The notes beneath the pieces are model-generated. The model saw only the letters and a list, made by a program, of their open reading frames with translations. It had not been told where the DNA came from and ran no database searches. A program made the position numbers and the translations under genes. From Olsenella sp. An270 (lineage in GTDB: Bacteria > Actinomycetota > Coriobacteriia > Coriobacteriales > Atopobiaceae), in contig NZ_NFJF01000001.1 of the NCBI RefSeq assembly GCF_002159735.1, forward strand, positions 124,001 through 188,000: 64,000 bases of DNA. Direction: 5' to 3'. Positions 45,142 to 55,156 of this stretch are shown piece by piece; the first letter of the stretch is position 1, and every line of letters starts with the position of its first letter.

Positions 45142-45331
45142 GTGAACAGCGAAGAGAACGTGCAGTTTGGGCCCGCCGACCGTGCGACCGAGGTCCTATA
45201 ACATCTGGGGCGAGCGCACTCGCCAACGTTCTCCGAAACGCATTTCGGAACGGACTGATGACAGGAACACTCGAAGCGGGCCCAGGTTGAATACCCAGTT
45301 GTCCACCATCGACACGCAGAGACACGGGTGA
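45142..45331 (+). other. possible small gene with a +1 frameshift at a UAA stop
   Basis: GTG at 45142 is preceded by AGAAGGAGG, one of the strongest ribosome-binding sites in the window. The frame gives 19 residues (MNSEENVQFGPADRATEVL) and stops at TAA 45199-45201. In the +1 frame translation continues (NIWGERTRQRSPKRISERTD...) to TGA at 45329-45331, about 62 residues in all, and a terminator follows 20 bp later. The stop context CGAGGTC-CTA-TAA-C has an internal Shine-Dalgarno-like GAGG just upstream, reminiscent of the prfB frameshift site. A simple 1-bp indel (decayed gene) or a 19-residue leader peptide are alternatives. Confidence 0.45.
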
Positions 45332-45351
45332 TTCCAAAGTACAGACGAGGC

Positions 45352-45382
45352 GGGGCGGCGCAATGGGGCGCCGCCCCTTTTT
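45352..45382 (+). terminator. intrinsic terminator
   Basis: GGGGCGGCGC (45352-45361), loop AATGGG, GCGCCGCCCC (45368-45377), then five T. It ends a transcript that would contain the small ORF at 45142, and separates it from the acyltransferase gene. Confidence 0.9.
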
Positions 45383-45446
45383 CGTGCGCAGGAGACGATA
45401 ATGCGCTTTAATGGACCGCGACGTAACGCGTGGCTGAGGAGGACGA

Positions 45447-46595
45447 ATGACGGCGTCACCAAAGACCGAGCGCATTCACGCGCTCGACGGTCTGCGCGGC
45501 GTGGCATGCGTCGCCGTCCTGCTCCTGCATGTTGCCACCATGCTCGAGCTCTGGGGCGAGAGCGGGCCGTACCCGCTCATTCCGGGCACGCCGGCCGTCG
45601 TCGTCTTCTTTGTCCTCTCGGGCGTGGTCCTCTCGATCGCTCCGCTCGCACGTCTGCGGGAGGGACGTCCCTATGACTGGCTCGGCTACTACCCGCGTCG
45701 CGTCGTGCGCCTGGGGCTGCCGCTCGTGGCGGCGGTCGCGATCGGCGTCGTGGCGGGTTTTGTTGCCTGGACCCTGGGCTCGACGGGGCGCTCCGCGACC
45801 GCAATCGACTTCGGCGGCACCGCACCTCAGGTCGTCCATGACGTGCTCATGCAGTTTGACGTGCTCTTCTTTGTCTCTGACGACACAGTCACGCTTTTCG
45901 GCGATCCGCTCGTGCGAGTGAACTCGCCGGTGTGGTCCATGGGCTGGGAGCTGTGGTTTTCGCTCACGCTGCCGCTCGCCGTCGCGCTTCTCGCCCGGGT
46001 CCGTCGGGACGTGCCCGCTGCCCTGCTGATCTTTGCCGGCGTCTTCCTCTCGTACTGGAGCGGGTACTTTCCCCTGCGCCTGTGCCTGACGTTTTGGCTG
46101 GGCGTTCTGCTTGCCAAGCACCTTGGCGAGCTGTCGCGCGTTCGGCTGACGGCGCCGATTGAGCTGCTTGCGCTCGTCCTTCTCCTCAGTGTTATCGAAC
46201 TTGTCCAGGCTGCCTCCGCTGGCATGCTCGGAGCGTTGGGGTCGCTTCTCGCCGCTGCGTTTCCGACGCTCATGGTCGCGGCTTGCATGGGGGTCGTGAC
46301 CCTCGCCATGACCGACGGCCTTGTGAGGCGCGCCCTCTCTGCGCGGCCGGTCCGCTTCCTCGGAGCCGTGTCCTTCTCGCTCTACCTCACGCATGCCGTG
46401 ACCATTGGGGCGCTCGAGGCGCTGCTGCCACGCCTGGGCGTGGTCGAGCCGCTTGTGCAGGCGGCGCTGGCGGTCGCGTTGAGCCTTGCTGTGGCGGTCG
46501 TCTTCTGGCACGTGGTCGAGAAGCCCGGCATTGCCCTCTCGCGGCGCGTTGGCGACGCTCTCGGAACGCGCGCAAGCCAGCCGTCCGGGGAGTAG
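45447..46595 (+). CDS. acyltransferase family 3 (OafA/YrhL-like) membrane protein
   Basis: 382 residues, ATG 45447 behind GAGGAGG. About ten membrane spans. The family start RIHALDGLRGVACVAVLLLH carries the catalytic-region His; further landmarks are FFVLSGVVLS, NSPVWSMGWELWFSLTLPL, VSFSLYLTHAVTI and a C-terminal FWHVVEKPG. Such enzymes O-acetylate or otherwise acylate cell-surface glycans or peptidoglycan. No neighbouring glycan genes point to a substrate. Confidence 0.9.
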   Translation: MTASPKTERIHALDGLRGVACVAVLLLHVATMLELWGESGPYPLIPGTPAVVVFFVLSGVVLSIAPLARLREGRPYDWLGYYPRRVVRLGLPLVAAVAIGVVAGFVAWTLGSTGRSATAIDFGGTAPQVVHDVLMQFDVLFFVSDDTVTLFGDPLVRVNSPVWSMGWELWFSLTLPLAVALLARVRRDVPAALLIFAGVFLSYWSGYFPLRLCLTFWLGVLLAKHLGELSRVRLTAPIELLALVLLLSVIELVQAASAGMLGALGSLLAAAFPTLMVAACMGVVTLAMTDGLVRRALSARPVRFLGAVSFSLYLTHAVTIGALEALLPRLGVVEPLVQAALAVALSLAVAVVFWHVVEKPGIALSRRVGDALGTRASQPSGE

Positions 46596-46621
46596 GGAAG
46601 AGGGGCCGACGAGGCTGCGCC

Positions 46622-46689
46622 GCTTAGTAAAACGAGGCAGTTGCACCTTTGGGCCGCCATCGTGCTTAGGTATGCGAGGTCGTTGCACC
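46622..46689. repeat. two 26-bp direct repeats
   Basis: GCTTAGTAAAACGAGGCAGT... (46622-46647) and GCTTAGGTATGCGAGGTCGT... (46664-46689) share about 20 of 26 positions, including GCTTAG, CGAGG and GTTGCACC, 42 bp apart. Together with the CGAGAAGGAC word and its inverted partial copy (46733-46748) they occupy the first half of the 505-bp gap after the acyltransferase gene. No coding signal. Confidence 0.6.
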
Positions 46690-46788
46690 CTCTCGTCATT
46701 ACGGTGCCGAATAACGCGCACAAAACTCATGCCGAGAAGGACTTCTCGCCGAGAAACTCCAGTTGAGGCACGCCGGACGAATCGTTTT

Positions 46789-46821
46789 GGGAGGCGGGGC
46801 ACCGCACCTCCCGCGTTTTTT
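46789..46821 (+). terminator. intrinsic terminator upstream of the mal-type operon
   Basis: GGGAGG (46789-46794) pairs with CCTCCC (46807-46812), followed by CGCG and six T. It lies about 195 bp past the acyltransferase stop and about 165 bp before the next promoter, so it may end the acyltransferase transcript. The rest of the gap to 46985 shows nothing recognisable. Confidence 0.65.
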
Positions 46822-46987
46822 CTAAGCCGGGTCGTCGCGTTGGGGCGCACTACCCCCTCGTTCTTAAGCAGGCGGACGGACGGTAGGTTTCTCTGGCGCC
46901 ACCACGCTTGGAACCCTTTCCAGTTTTGGTCGTTGTTTCGTGAGCGGTAGCAAAACGGCGTCAGCCGGTTTCTGAAAAAACTACCAG

Positions 46988-47075
46988 TTGAATGTCACTC
47001 TTCAGCATGCTCTAATGCAACCAACGGAAATGAAACGTTTCCAAATTCAGCCCTCAGAACGGGAAGGAACGTTTC
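46988..47075 (+). promoter_or_regulatory. promoter with two LacI-type operators
   Basis: TTGAAT (46988-46993), 17 bp, TCTAAT (47011-47016). Downstream lie two CG-centred palindromes typical of LacI-family regulators: TGAAACGTTTCCA (47031-47043; perfect core GAAACGTTTC) and GGAACGTTTC (47066-47075; one mismatch), 34 bp apart. Lying just past the transcription start they could block elongation or initiation. The likely regulator is the LacI-family protein encoded in the same operon at 50236. Confidence 0.7.
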
Positions 47076-47101
47076 GAAGAGACGGTAGGAGGGAGCACGT
47101 T

Positions 47102-48448
47102 ATGTTGATGAAGAGGCGTCAGTTCGTGCAGGCAGGTCTCGGCCTCATGGCGGGCGCGGGCGCGGTCGCGCTCGCCGGCTGCGGTGGCGAGCAGAGCAGC
47201 GGCGGCGGCGACGACAAGCAGGCCGCCGGCAAGGTCTACTACCTCAACTTCAAGCCCGAGCAGGACGCGCAGTGGCAGGAGCTCGCCGAGCTCTACACCG
47301 AGGAGACCGGTGTGCCCGTGACGGTCATGACGGCCGCCTCCGGCCAGTACGAGACCACGCTCAAGTCCGAGATGGCCAAGACCGACGCGCCCACGCTCTT
47401 CCAGGTCAACGGCCCCGTGGGCCTCGCCTCCTGGAAGGACTACTGCTATGACCTCGACGACACCGAGATCATGGGCCAGCTGACCAACGACGCCTACGCC
47501 CTCAAGGGCGACGACGACAAGACCAAGGGCATCGCCTACGTCATCGAGTCCTATGGCATCATCTGCAACAAGTCCCTGCTGGAGAAGGCCGGCTACAGCA
47601 CCGACGACATCACCAACTTCGACAGCCTCAAGTCCGTCGCGGAGGACATCACCGCCCGCAAGGACGAGCTCGGCTTCTCCGCCTTCGGCTCGGCCGGCAT
47701 GGACGGCTCCTCCGACTGGCGCTTCAAGACGCACCTCGCGAACCTCCCGATCTACTACGAGTACCAGGCCGACGGCATCGACTCCACCGACGCCATCAAG
47801 GGCACCTACCTGGACAACTACCGCCAGATCTGGGACCTCTACATCAACAACGCCACCTGCGACCCCACCCAGCTCTCCACCAAGACCGCCGATGATGCCA
47901 CGGCCGAGTTCGTGACCGGCCAGTGCGTGTTCTATCAGAACGGCACGTGGGAGTACGCCAACGTCGCCGAGGTGGGCGATGAGAACCTCGCGCTCGTCCC
48001 GATCTACATCGGCGTTGACGGCGAGGAGAACCAGGGCATCTGCACCGGCTCCGAGAACTACTGGTGCGTGAACAAGAACGCGCCGGAGGAGGACATCCAG
48101 GCCACGCTCGACTTCATCAACTGGTGCGTCACCTCCGAGACCGGCGTCAACGCCATGTGCGGCTCCGAGGGCGCCATGCCCTCCGGCGAGGCCGGCATGG
48201 GCTTCGTGATCCCGTTCGAGGCCAACCTCGAGTCCACGAACGTCCTCAACAACCTCGCGGATGAGATCAACGCCGAGAAGACCCCGGTGACGTGGTGCTT
48301 CTCGACCATGCCCTCCGAGGAGTGGAAGAACGGCGTGGGCTCCGCCCTCACCACCTATGCCGCCGACCAGACCGACGGCAACTGGGACGGCGTCGTGACC
48401 GCCTTCGTCGACGGCTGGGCCAGCGAGGCTGCCGCGTCCAAGGCGTAA
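47102..48448 (+). CDS. sugar ABC transporter substrate-binding lipoprotein
   Basis: 448 residues from ATG 47102 (AGGAGGGAG ahead; ATG 47108 is also possible). Signal peptide KRRQFVQAGLGLMAGAGAVA with lipobox LAGC (Cys27). The mature part matches family 1 extracellular solute-binding proteins: KVYYLNFKPEQDAQWQELA, EEWKNGVGSALTTY and internal APTLFQVNGPVGLASW. malQ and a LacI regulator in the operon point to maltose/maltodextrin, but a different oligosaccharide is possible. First gene of a six-gene operon. Confidence 0.9.
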   Translation: MLMKRRQFVQAGLGLMAGAGAVALAGCGGEQSSGGGDDKQAAGKVYYLNFKPEQDAQWQELAELYTEETGVPVTVMTAASGQYETTLKSEMAKTDAPTLFQVNGPVGLASWKDYCYDLDDTEIMGQLTNDAYALKGDDDKTKGIAYVIESYGIICNKSLLEKAGYSTDDITNFDSLKSVAEDITARKDELGFSAFGSAGMDGSSDWRFKTHLANLPIYYEYQADGIDSTDAIKGTYLDNYRQIWDLYINNATCDPTQLSTKTADDATAEFVTGQCVFYQNGTWEYANVAEVGDENLALVPIYIGVDGEENQGICTGSENYWCVNKNAPEEDIQATLDFINWCVTSETGVNAMCGSEGAMPSGEAGMGFVIPFEANLESTNVLNNLADEINAEKTPVTWCFSTMPSEEWKNGVGSALTTYAADQTDGNWDGVVTAFVDGWASEAAASKA

Positions 48449-48479
48449 GGCGCAACAGACCAGCGTTCACGTCCTGTTC

Positions 48480-48510
48480 GGGCGGTGGGTGCTCCCCTCA
48501 CCCACCGCCC
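48480..48510 (+). terminator. stem-loop after the binding-protein gene
   Basis: GGGCGGTGGG (48480-48489) pairs with CCCACCGCCC (48501-48510) around an 11-nt loop, 22 bp before the next start codon. No long U-tract (CTTCC follows). Probably lowers expression of the permeases relative to the binding protein. Confidence 0.65.
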
Positions 48511-48532
48511 CTTCCATAGGGAAGGAGGTCAC

Positions 48533-49375
48533 ATGGAAAAGGCAATCAAGAAGTACCTCCCCATCTTCGTCCTGCCAACGTTCCTGGCGTTTCTCATCGG
48601 GTTCGTGGCACCGTTTCTGCTCGGCCTGTGGCTGTCGCTGTGCGACTTCACCACGGTCACCGACGCCACGTTCGTGGGCTTCTCGAACTTCGTCCTGGCG
48701 GTCCAGGACACCGTCTTCCAGCACTCGTTCTGGTACACGGCGCTCTTCACCGTCGTCTCCGTGATCGTCATCAACGTCATCGCGTTCGCGATAGCCCTCG
48801 CGCTCACGAGGAAGCTGCGCGGGACCAACCTGTTCCGCACGGTGTTCTTCATGCCCAACCTCATCGGCGGCATCGTTCTTGGCTACATCTGGCAGCTCAT
48901 CTTCAACGGCATCCTCGCCCAGTACTCCCAGGCGCTGAGCCTCAACGAGTGGTACGGGTTCGCCGGCCTCGTCATCCTCGTGGCGTGGCAGCAGATCGGC
49001 TACATGATGATCATCTACATCGCCGGCCTGCAGTCGATCCCGGGCGACGTGCTGGAGGCGGCCGCCATCGACGGGGCGAGCGCCTGGCGCCAGCTCATCG
49101 ACGTCACGATCCCGATGATGATGTCGTCGATCACGATCTGCATGTTTCTCTCGCTCACCAACGGCTTCAAGCTCTTCGACCAGAACCTGTCGCTCACGGC
49201 GGGCGAGCCGTCCAAGATGTCCGAGATGCTCGCCCTGAACATCTACAACACGTTCTACGGACGCGTCGGCTGGGAGGGCGTCGGCCAGGCCAAGGCGGTC
49301 ATCTTCTGCCTGATCGTGGTCGGCATCGGCCTCATCCAGCTGCGCGCGACGCGCTCCAGGGAGGTGCAGCAGTGA
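48533..49375 (+). CDS. sugar ABC transporter permease, MalF-type
   Basis: 280 residues, ATG 48533 behind GGAAGGAGG. Six membrane helices, and the EAA loop EAAAIDGASAWRQLIDVTIP that contacts the ATPase. Short MalF-like permease without the large periplasmic loop, as in Gram-positive systems. The stop shares one base with the next start (TGATG). Confidence 0.93.
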   Translation: MEKAIKKYLPIFVLPTFLAFLIGFVAPFLLGLWLSLCDFTTVTDATFVGFSNFVLAVQDTVFQHSFWYTALFTVVSVIVINVIAFAIALALTRKLRGTNLFRTVFFMPNLIGGIVLGYIWQLIFNGILAQYSQALSLNEWYGFAGLVILVAWQQIGYMMIIYIAGLQSIPGDVLEAAAIDGASAWRQLIDVTIPMMMSSITICMFLSLTNGFKLFDQNLSLTAGEPSKMSEMLALNIYNTFYGRVGWEGVGQAKAVIFCLIVVGIGLIQLRATRSREVQQ

Positions 49376-50220
49376 TGGCGACCAAGAAGGAGCGACGCGC
49401 CCTCGGCTGGGCGGGGTCTGGCCTCATGGCGTTCCTGTGCGTCGTGTGGCTGCTGCCCGTCGTGGTGGTGCTGTTCAACTCGTTCAAGAACAAGCTGTTC
49501 ATCAACCTCGAGCCGTTCTCCCTGCCCACCGAGCAGACGTTCATCGGCCTCGAGAACTACGAGACGGCGATCGACAAGTACGGCTTCCTCGACTCCGTGG
49601 GCTGGACCGTCTTCATCACGGTGGGCTCGGTCGCGGTCATCCTGATCTGCACGTCCATGTGCGCGTGGTACATCACCCGTGTCCAGAACCGCTTCACCAA
49701 GGCGGTCTACTACCTGTGCGTGTTCTCGATGGTCGTCCCGTTCCAGATGGTCATGTTCACCCTCTCGCTCATCGCCGACCGCCTCGGCCTCTCCACGCCC
49801 TGGGGAATCATCGTGATCTACCTCGGGTTTGGCGCGGGGCTCGCGGTGTTCATGTTCTGCGGCTTCGTGAAGACCATCCCCATAGAGATCGAGGAGGCGG
49901 CGCTGATTGACGGCGCGGGGCCGATAAGGACGTTCTTCACGGTGGTCATCCCCATCATGAAGCCCACGTTCATCTCCGTCGGCATCCTTCAGACCATGTG
50001 GATCTGGAACGACTTCCTGCTGCCGTACCTCGTGCTCGACACGACGAAGTACAAGACCATCTCGATCGTGATCCAGTTCATGAAGGGCTCCTACGGCCGC
50101 GTTGACATGGGCGCCATCATGGCCGCCCTCATCATGGCCGTCATCCCGGTCGTGGTGTTCTACCTGTCGTGCCAGAAGTACATCATCAAGGGTGTCGCCG
50201 CGGGTGCGGTCAAGGGCTAG
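49375..50220 (+). CDS. sugar ABC transporter permease, MalG-type
   Basis: 281 residues. N-terminal helix LMAFLCVVWLLPVVVVLFNS, five further helices, EAA loop EAALIDGAGPIRTFFTVVIP and the C-terminal VFYLSCQKYIIKGVAAGAVKG typical of MalG/MsmG-type permeases. Partner of the MalF-type protein. The ATPase is supplied by the last gene of the operon. Confidence 0.93.
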   Translation: MATKKERRALGWAGSGLMAFLCVVWLLPVVVVLFNSFKNKLFINLEPFSLPTEQTFIGLENYETAIDKYGFLDSVGWTVFITVGSVAVILICTSMCAWYITRVQNRFTKAVYYLCVFSMVVPFQMVMFTLSLIADRLGLSTPWGIIVIYLGFGAGLAVFMFCGFVKTIPIEIEEAALIDGAGPIRTFFTVVIPIMKPTFISVGILQTMWIWNDFLLPYLVLDTTKYKTISIVIQFMKGSYGRVDMGAIMAALIMAVIPVVVFYLSCQKYIIKGVAAGAVKG

Positions 50221-50235
50221 GCGAGAGGGGGCGTC

Positions 50236-51291
50236 GTGGACATCAGGGACATCGCACGGCTCTCCGGCTACAGCGTGGGCACCGTCTCCCGTGTGCTCAA
50301 CGACCACCCCGGCGTCAGCGACCGTGCGCGCGAGCGCGTCCTCGCGGTCGTCAGGGAGGTGGGCTACGAGCCCAACACCAACGCCCGCCATCTCAAGACG
50401 AGGAGCAGGGCCTCGTTCGCCATCATGGTCAAGGGAATGCAGAACCTGCTCTTCAACGACATCATCGAGAAGGCCGAGGGGCTCTTCGCCGAGGCTGACG
50501 AGGAGGTGCGCGTCCACTTCGTCGACGAGGACGCCGACGAGGTGGCGCGTGCCGTCCACCTCGACAGGATCAGGCACCCCAAGGGCTTCCTCTTCCTAGG
50601 CGGAGACCCCAGCAACTTCAGGGAGGGGTTCGGCCAGATCGAGGCCCCGTGCGTGCTTCTCACCAACACCGCCGAGGACTGGGGGCTCAAGGGCCTCTCG
50701 AGCTTCTCGACCGACGACGTGGAGGCGGCGGGAAGCGTCATCGACCACCTCTGGGAGTGCGGCCACCGGCGCATCGGCGTGCTGGGCGGCAACCGCAAGG
50801 TGAGCGAGGTGTCGGAGCATCGACTGGCCGGCGTCGTCCGGGCGTTCGAGTCGCATGGCGCGCACTTTGACGTCGATCGCTGGTACGAGCCCTGCCGCTT
50901 CTCCATGGGGGCGGGCTACGAGGCGGCCATGCGCCTGCTCGAGCGTGCGGACGACCTCACCGCGATCTTTGCCTTCGGTGACGTGATCGCCCTCGGGGCG
51001 CTGCGCGCGGCAACCGACCGCGGCCTCCGTGTGCCCCTTGACATCTCGCTCGTCGGCTTTGACGGCGTGGACGTCTCTCAGTACAGCGTGCCGCGCCTCA
51101 CGACGGTGCGCCAGGACGCTGGGCTTCTCGCCCGCAGGGGGGTGGAGTCCCTTATCGCCGCCGCCCGTGGCGAGGGGGCCGGCGCCGTGCACGAGTCCGT
51201 TCCGTTTAGGCTGCTGCGCAGGGAGAGCGTGCTCTCCCTCGCGCCCGCCTCGGCCACGGCCGACGTCTGCGCGAAGGGGGAGAGGTCATGA
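50236..51291 (+). CDS. LacI-family transcriptional regulator
   Basis: 351 residues, GTG start with GAGAGGGGG ahead. LacI-type HTH MDIRDIARLSGYSVGTVSRV then LNDHPGVSDRARERV with hinge NARHLKTR; sugar-binding-like effector domain (GHRRIGVLGGNRKVSEVSEH, AIFAFGDVIALGALRA, DISLVGFDGVDVSQYSVPRL). Encoded inside the operon it most likely controls through the palindromes at 47031-47075. Overlaps malQ by 4 bp. Confidence 0.93.
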   Translation: MDIRDIARLSGYSVGTVSRVLNDHPGVSDRARERVLAVVREVGYEPNTNARHLKTRSRASFAIMVKGMQNLLFNDIIEKAEGLFAEADEEVRVHFVDEDADEVARAVHLDRIRHPKGFLFLGGDPSNFREGFGQIEAPCVLLTNTAEDWGLKGLSSFSTDDVEAAGSVIDHLWECGHRRIGVLGGNRKVSEVSEHRLAGVVRAFESHGAHFDVDRWYEPCRFSMGAGYEAAMRLLERADDLTAIFAFGDVIALGALRAATDRGLRVPLDISLVGFDGVDVSQYSVPRLTTVRQDAGLLARRGVESLIAAARGEGAGAVHESVPFRLLRRESVLSLAPASATADVCAKGERS

Positions 51292-52787
51292 GACGCGCCG
51301 GAGTGCTCATGCCTGTCACGTCGCTGCCGTCCCCGTGGGGCGTCGGCACGATGGGTGCCGCCGCCCGCGAGTTCGTCGACTTCCTCGTCGAGTCGGGTCA
51401 GACGGTCTGGCAGATCCTCCCGATCGGCCCCACGGGGTTCGGCGACTCGCCCTATCAGGTCTTCTCGACGTACGCGGGCAACCCGTACCTGATTGACCTC
51501 GACGAGCTCGCCGCCGAGGGACTGCTCGAACGCTCGGAGTACGAGGGGGTCAGCTGGGGCGACGACCCGCTCTCCGTGGACTACGGGGAGCTCTTTCTCG
51601 GGCGGCTCCCGGTCCTGGAGCGCGCCTGCGCCCGACTTCGGGAGTCTCGCGCCGCCGAGCTCGCGTCGTTCTGCGCGCGCGAGTCGGCGTGGCTCGAGGA
51701 CTACGCCCTCTTCATGGCGATCAAGGACTCTCGCGACGGCGCCCCATGGACCTCCTGGGTCGACGGGCTGCGTCGGCGTGAGCCCGCAGCCCTGGACGAG
51801 GCGCGCCGACGCCTTGCCGAGAGGGTCGACTTCTGGAAGGCGGTCCAGTGCCTGTTCTTCCGGCAGTGGGACCGTCTCAGGGAGTACGCGGCGAGCGCCG
51901 GCATCCTGCTCATGGGGGACATTCCCATCTACGTCGCTCCTGACAGCGCGGACGTGTGGGCAAGCCCCGAGCAGTTCCAGCTCGACGAGCGTCTCCTTCC
52001 CACCGAGGTCGCGGGATGCCCGCCCGACGGCTTCGCCGCCGGGGGCCAGCTCTGGGGAAACCCGCTCTACGACTGGGAGCGCATGGCCGAGGACGGCTTC
52101 TCGTGGTGGGTCGAGCGCATCACGTACCAGTTGAGGCTGTACGACATCCTGCGCATCGACCACTTCAGGGGGTTCGACTCGTACTACTCGATTCCCTTCG
52201 GCGCCCCGGACGCGCGCGAGGGACGCTGGCGGGAGGGCCCGGGAACGGCGCTCTTCGAGCGGCTGCGCGAGACCTGCGGGACCGAGCGCCTGGTCGCCGA
52301 GGACCTGGGCTACCTCACGGACTCCGTCGCGCGCCTGCGCGAGGAGACGGGCCTGCCGGGGATGCGGGTCCTCGAGTTCGCCTTCGACAGCGTCGACGGG
52401 TCGGGGAGCGTCTACCTGCCGCACTCCTACCCGCGCGACTGCGTGGCGTATGTGGGAACGCATGACAACGACACGGCGCTCGGGTGGCTCTCTGCGGCAA
52501 GCCCCGACGACGCGTCCCGCGCGCGTGACTATCTCGGGCTCAACGAGCGCGAGGGCGAGGGCTGGGGCATGATGCGGGGCATCTGGTCCTCCGTCGCCGA
52601 CACCGCGATCGTTCAGATGCAGGACATCCTCCGCCTGGGGGGAGAGGCTCGGATGAACGTGCCCTCCACGGTGGGTCAGAACTGGAAGTGGCGGGCACCG
52701 GCGCACTACGCGACGCCCGAGCTCGCGCAGAGGCTGCGCCGACAGATGGAGCTCTGCGACAGGGCCCCGGCAGCCGGAAATCGATAG
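51288..52787 (+). CDS. malQ: 4-alpha-glucanotransferase
   Basis: 499 residues. GH77 amylomaltase: start [56 protein letters not shown], nucleophile region [17 protein letters not shown], acid/base VAEDLGYLT, and [14 protein letters not shown] with the conserved HDN. It disproportionates maltodextrins in the cytoplasm, turning imported malto-oligosaccharides into glucose and longer chains. This supports maltodextrin as the operon substrate. Confidence 0.95.
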   Translation: MRRAGVLMPVTSLPSPWGVGTMGAAAREFVDFLVESGQTVWQILPIGPTGFGDSPYQVFSTYAGNPYLIDLDELAAEGLLERSEYEGVSWGDDPLSVDYGELFLGRLPVLERACARLRESRAAELASFCARESAWLEDYALFMAIKDSRDGAPWTSWVDGLRRREPAALDEARRRLAERVDFWKAVQCLFFRQWDRLREYAASAGILLMGDIPIYVAPDSADVWASPEQFQLDERLLPTEVAGCPPDGFAAGGQLWGNPLYDWERMAEDGFSWWVERITYQLRLYDILRIDHFRGFDSYYSIPFGAPDAREGRWREGPGTALFERLRETCGTERLVAEDLGYLTDSVARLREETGLPGMRVLEFAFDSVDGSGSVYLPHSYPRDCVAYVGTHDNDTALGWLSAASPDDASRARDYLGLNEREGEGWGMMRGIWSSVADTAIVQMQDILRLGGEARMNVPSTVGQNWKWRAPAHYATPELAQRLRRQMELCDRAPAAGNR

Positions 52788-52800
52788 GGAGGGAGCGCAC

Positions 52801-53979
<1,179 letters not shown>

Positions 53980-54026
53980 CGGGCGTCACGTCGCGCCTTG
54001 CCTTCCCTTCTCGCGACGCGACTGGA

Positions 54027-54063
54027 AACGGGGCCCGACGCCACGGCGCCGGACCCCGTTTTT
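54027..54063. terminator. bidirectional-looking terminator between the mal-type operon and ilvC
   Basis: AACGGGGCCCGACGCC pairs, with one or two mismatches, with GGCGCCGGACCCCGTT and is followed by five T on the plus strand. It ends the mal-type operon and lies just beyond the ilvC stop on the other strand. Confidence 0.8.
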
Positions 54064-54068
54064 CGTGC

Positions 54069-54088
54069 CGAGAAGGACGTTCTTCTCG
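54069..54088. repeat. inverted pair of the CGAGAAGRAC word
   Basis: CGAGAAGGAC (54069-54078) directly abuts GTTCTTCTCG (54079-54088), the reverse complement of CGAGAAGAAC. It lies between the terminator and the ilvC stop codon. Inverted pairs of a genome-wide word at gene ends are how DNA uptake sequences appear in Neisseria and Pasteurellaceae. Confidence 0.7.
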
Positions 54089-55087
54089 CTAGTCCTTCTT
54101 GATCCAGGAGAACATGGAGCGGATCTTCTCGCCGGTCTTCTCGATCGGGTGGGTGTTGATCTCCTCGCGCTTCTCGAGCAGCCACTTGTGGCCGTTGTTG
54201 CAGTCGTCGACGAACTCCTGCGCGAAGCTGCCGTCCTGGATGCGGGCTAGGATGCGCTTCATGGCCTCACGGGACTCGGCGTTGATGACCTGCGGGCCGG
54301 CGTAGTACTCGCCGTACTCGGCGGTGTTGGAGATCGAGTAGTTCATGAAGTGGATGCCGGACTCGTACATGAGGTCGACGATCATCTTCATCTCGTGGTA
54401 GACCTCGAAGTAGGCCAGCTCCTCGGGGTAGCCCGCCTCGGTCAGGGTCTCAAAGCCGGCCTTCACGAGCTCCACGAGGCCGCCGCACAGAACCGCCTGC
54501 TCGCCAAAGAGGTCCTCCTCGGTCTCCTCCTTGAAGGTGGCCTTGATGATGCCGGAGCGGGCGCCGCCGACGCCCCAGCAGTAGGAGAGCACGATGTCCC
54601 AGGCGTCACCGGTGGCGTCCTGGTAGACGCAGGCGAGGTCGGGCACGCCGGAGCCCTCGGTGTACTGGCGGCGCACGATGTGGCCCGGGCCCTTGGGCGC
54701 GCACATGATGACGTTGACGTCCTCGGGGGCCTTGATGTAGCCGTAGTGGATGTTGAAGCCGTGGGCGAAGGCGAGGGTGTCGCCGGCCTTGAGGTGCGCA
54801 GCGACGTGCTCCTCGTAGACCTTGGGCTGGGTCTCGTCGGGGACGAGCATCATGATGACGTCGGCCTCCTCGGCGGCGTCGTCCATGCTCATGACCTTGA
54901 GGCCGGCCTCCTGGGCGGCCTGGGCGGACTTGGAGCCCTCGCGCAGGCCAACGCGGACGTCAACGCCGGAGTCCAGGAGGTTCAGCGCGTGGGCGTGGCC
55001 CTGGGAGCCGTAGCCGATGATGGCGACCTTCTTGCCCTGGATGACGCTCGGGTCCACGTCCTTCTCGTAATAGATGTCGACGGCCAT
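54089..55087 (-). CDS. ilvC: ketol-acid reductoisomerase
   Basis: 332 residues, ATG 55087. Rossmann motif [20 protein letters not shown] for NAD(P)H; class I C-terminal domain with metal-binding [20 protein letters not shown] and [19 protein letters not shown]. Second step of valine/isoleucine synthesis (acetohydroxy acid to dihydroxy acid, in cytoplasm). Last gene of ilvD-B-N-C; separated from ilvN by about 65 bp that include a stop-codon hairpin. Confidence 0.97.
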   Translation of the reverse strand: MAVDIYYEKDVDPSVIQGKKVAIIGYGSQGHAHALNLLDSGVDVRVGLREGSKSAQAAQEAGLKVMSMDDAAEEADVIMMLVPDETQPKVYEEHVAAHLKAGDTLAFAHGFNIHYGYIKAPEDVNVIMCAPKGPGHIVRRQYTEGSGVPDLACVYQDATGDAWDIVLSYCWGVGGARSGIIKATFKEETEEDLFGEQAVLCGGLVELVKAGFETLTEAGYPEELAYFEVYHEMKMIVDLMYESGIHFMNYSISNTAEYGEYYAGPQVINAESREAMKRILARIQDGSFAQEFVDDCNNGHKWLLEKREEINTHPIEKTGEKIRSMFSWIKKD

Positions 55088-55125
55088 GTTCTTCTCCTTT
55101 GCTTGTGGGGCCGTATGTACCTAGG

Positions 55126-55156
55126 ATGATACGAAGGGACTGTCCCTTTGTATCAT
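55126..55156 (-). repeat. TGA-stop hairpin element (AAGGGAC family), copy 1
   Basis: ATGATACgAAGGGAC / GTCCCTTtGTATCAT forms a nearly perfect 15-bp stem. The ilvN stop codon (TGA on the minus strand, 55155-55153) is inside it. A relative with the same AAGGGAC/GTCCCTT core lies at 59488-59516, also next to a TGA stop. Confidence 0.75.

Noticed and set aside
46988-47101. N-terminal extension of the sugar-binding lipoprotein (ATG 46988)
   Set aside because: It would start inside the promoter and both operators and would bury the signal peptide; ATG 47102 has the ribosome-binding site.
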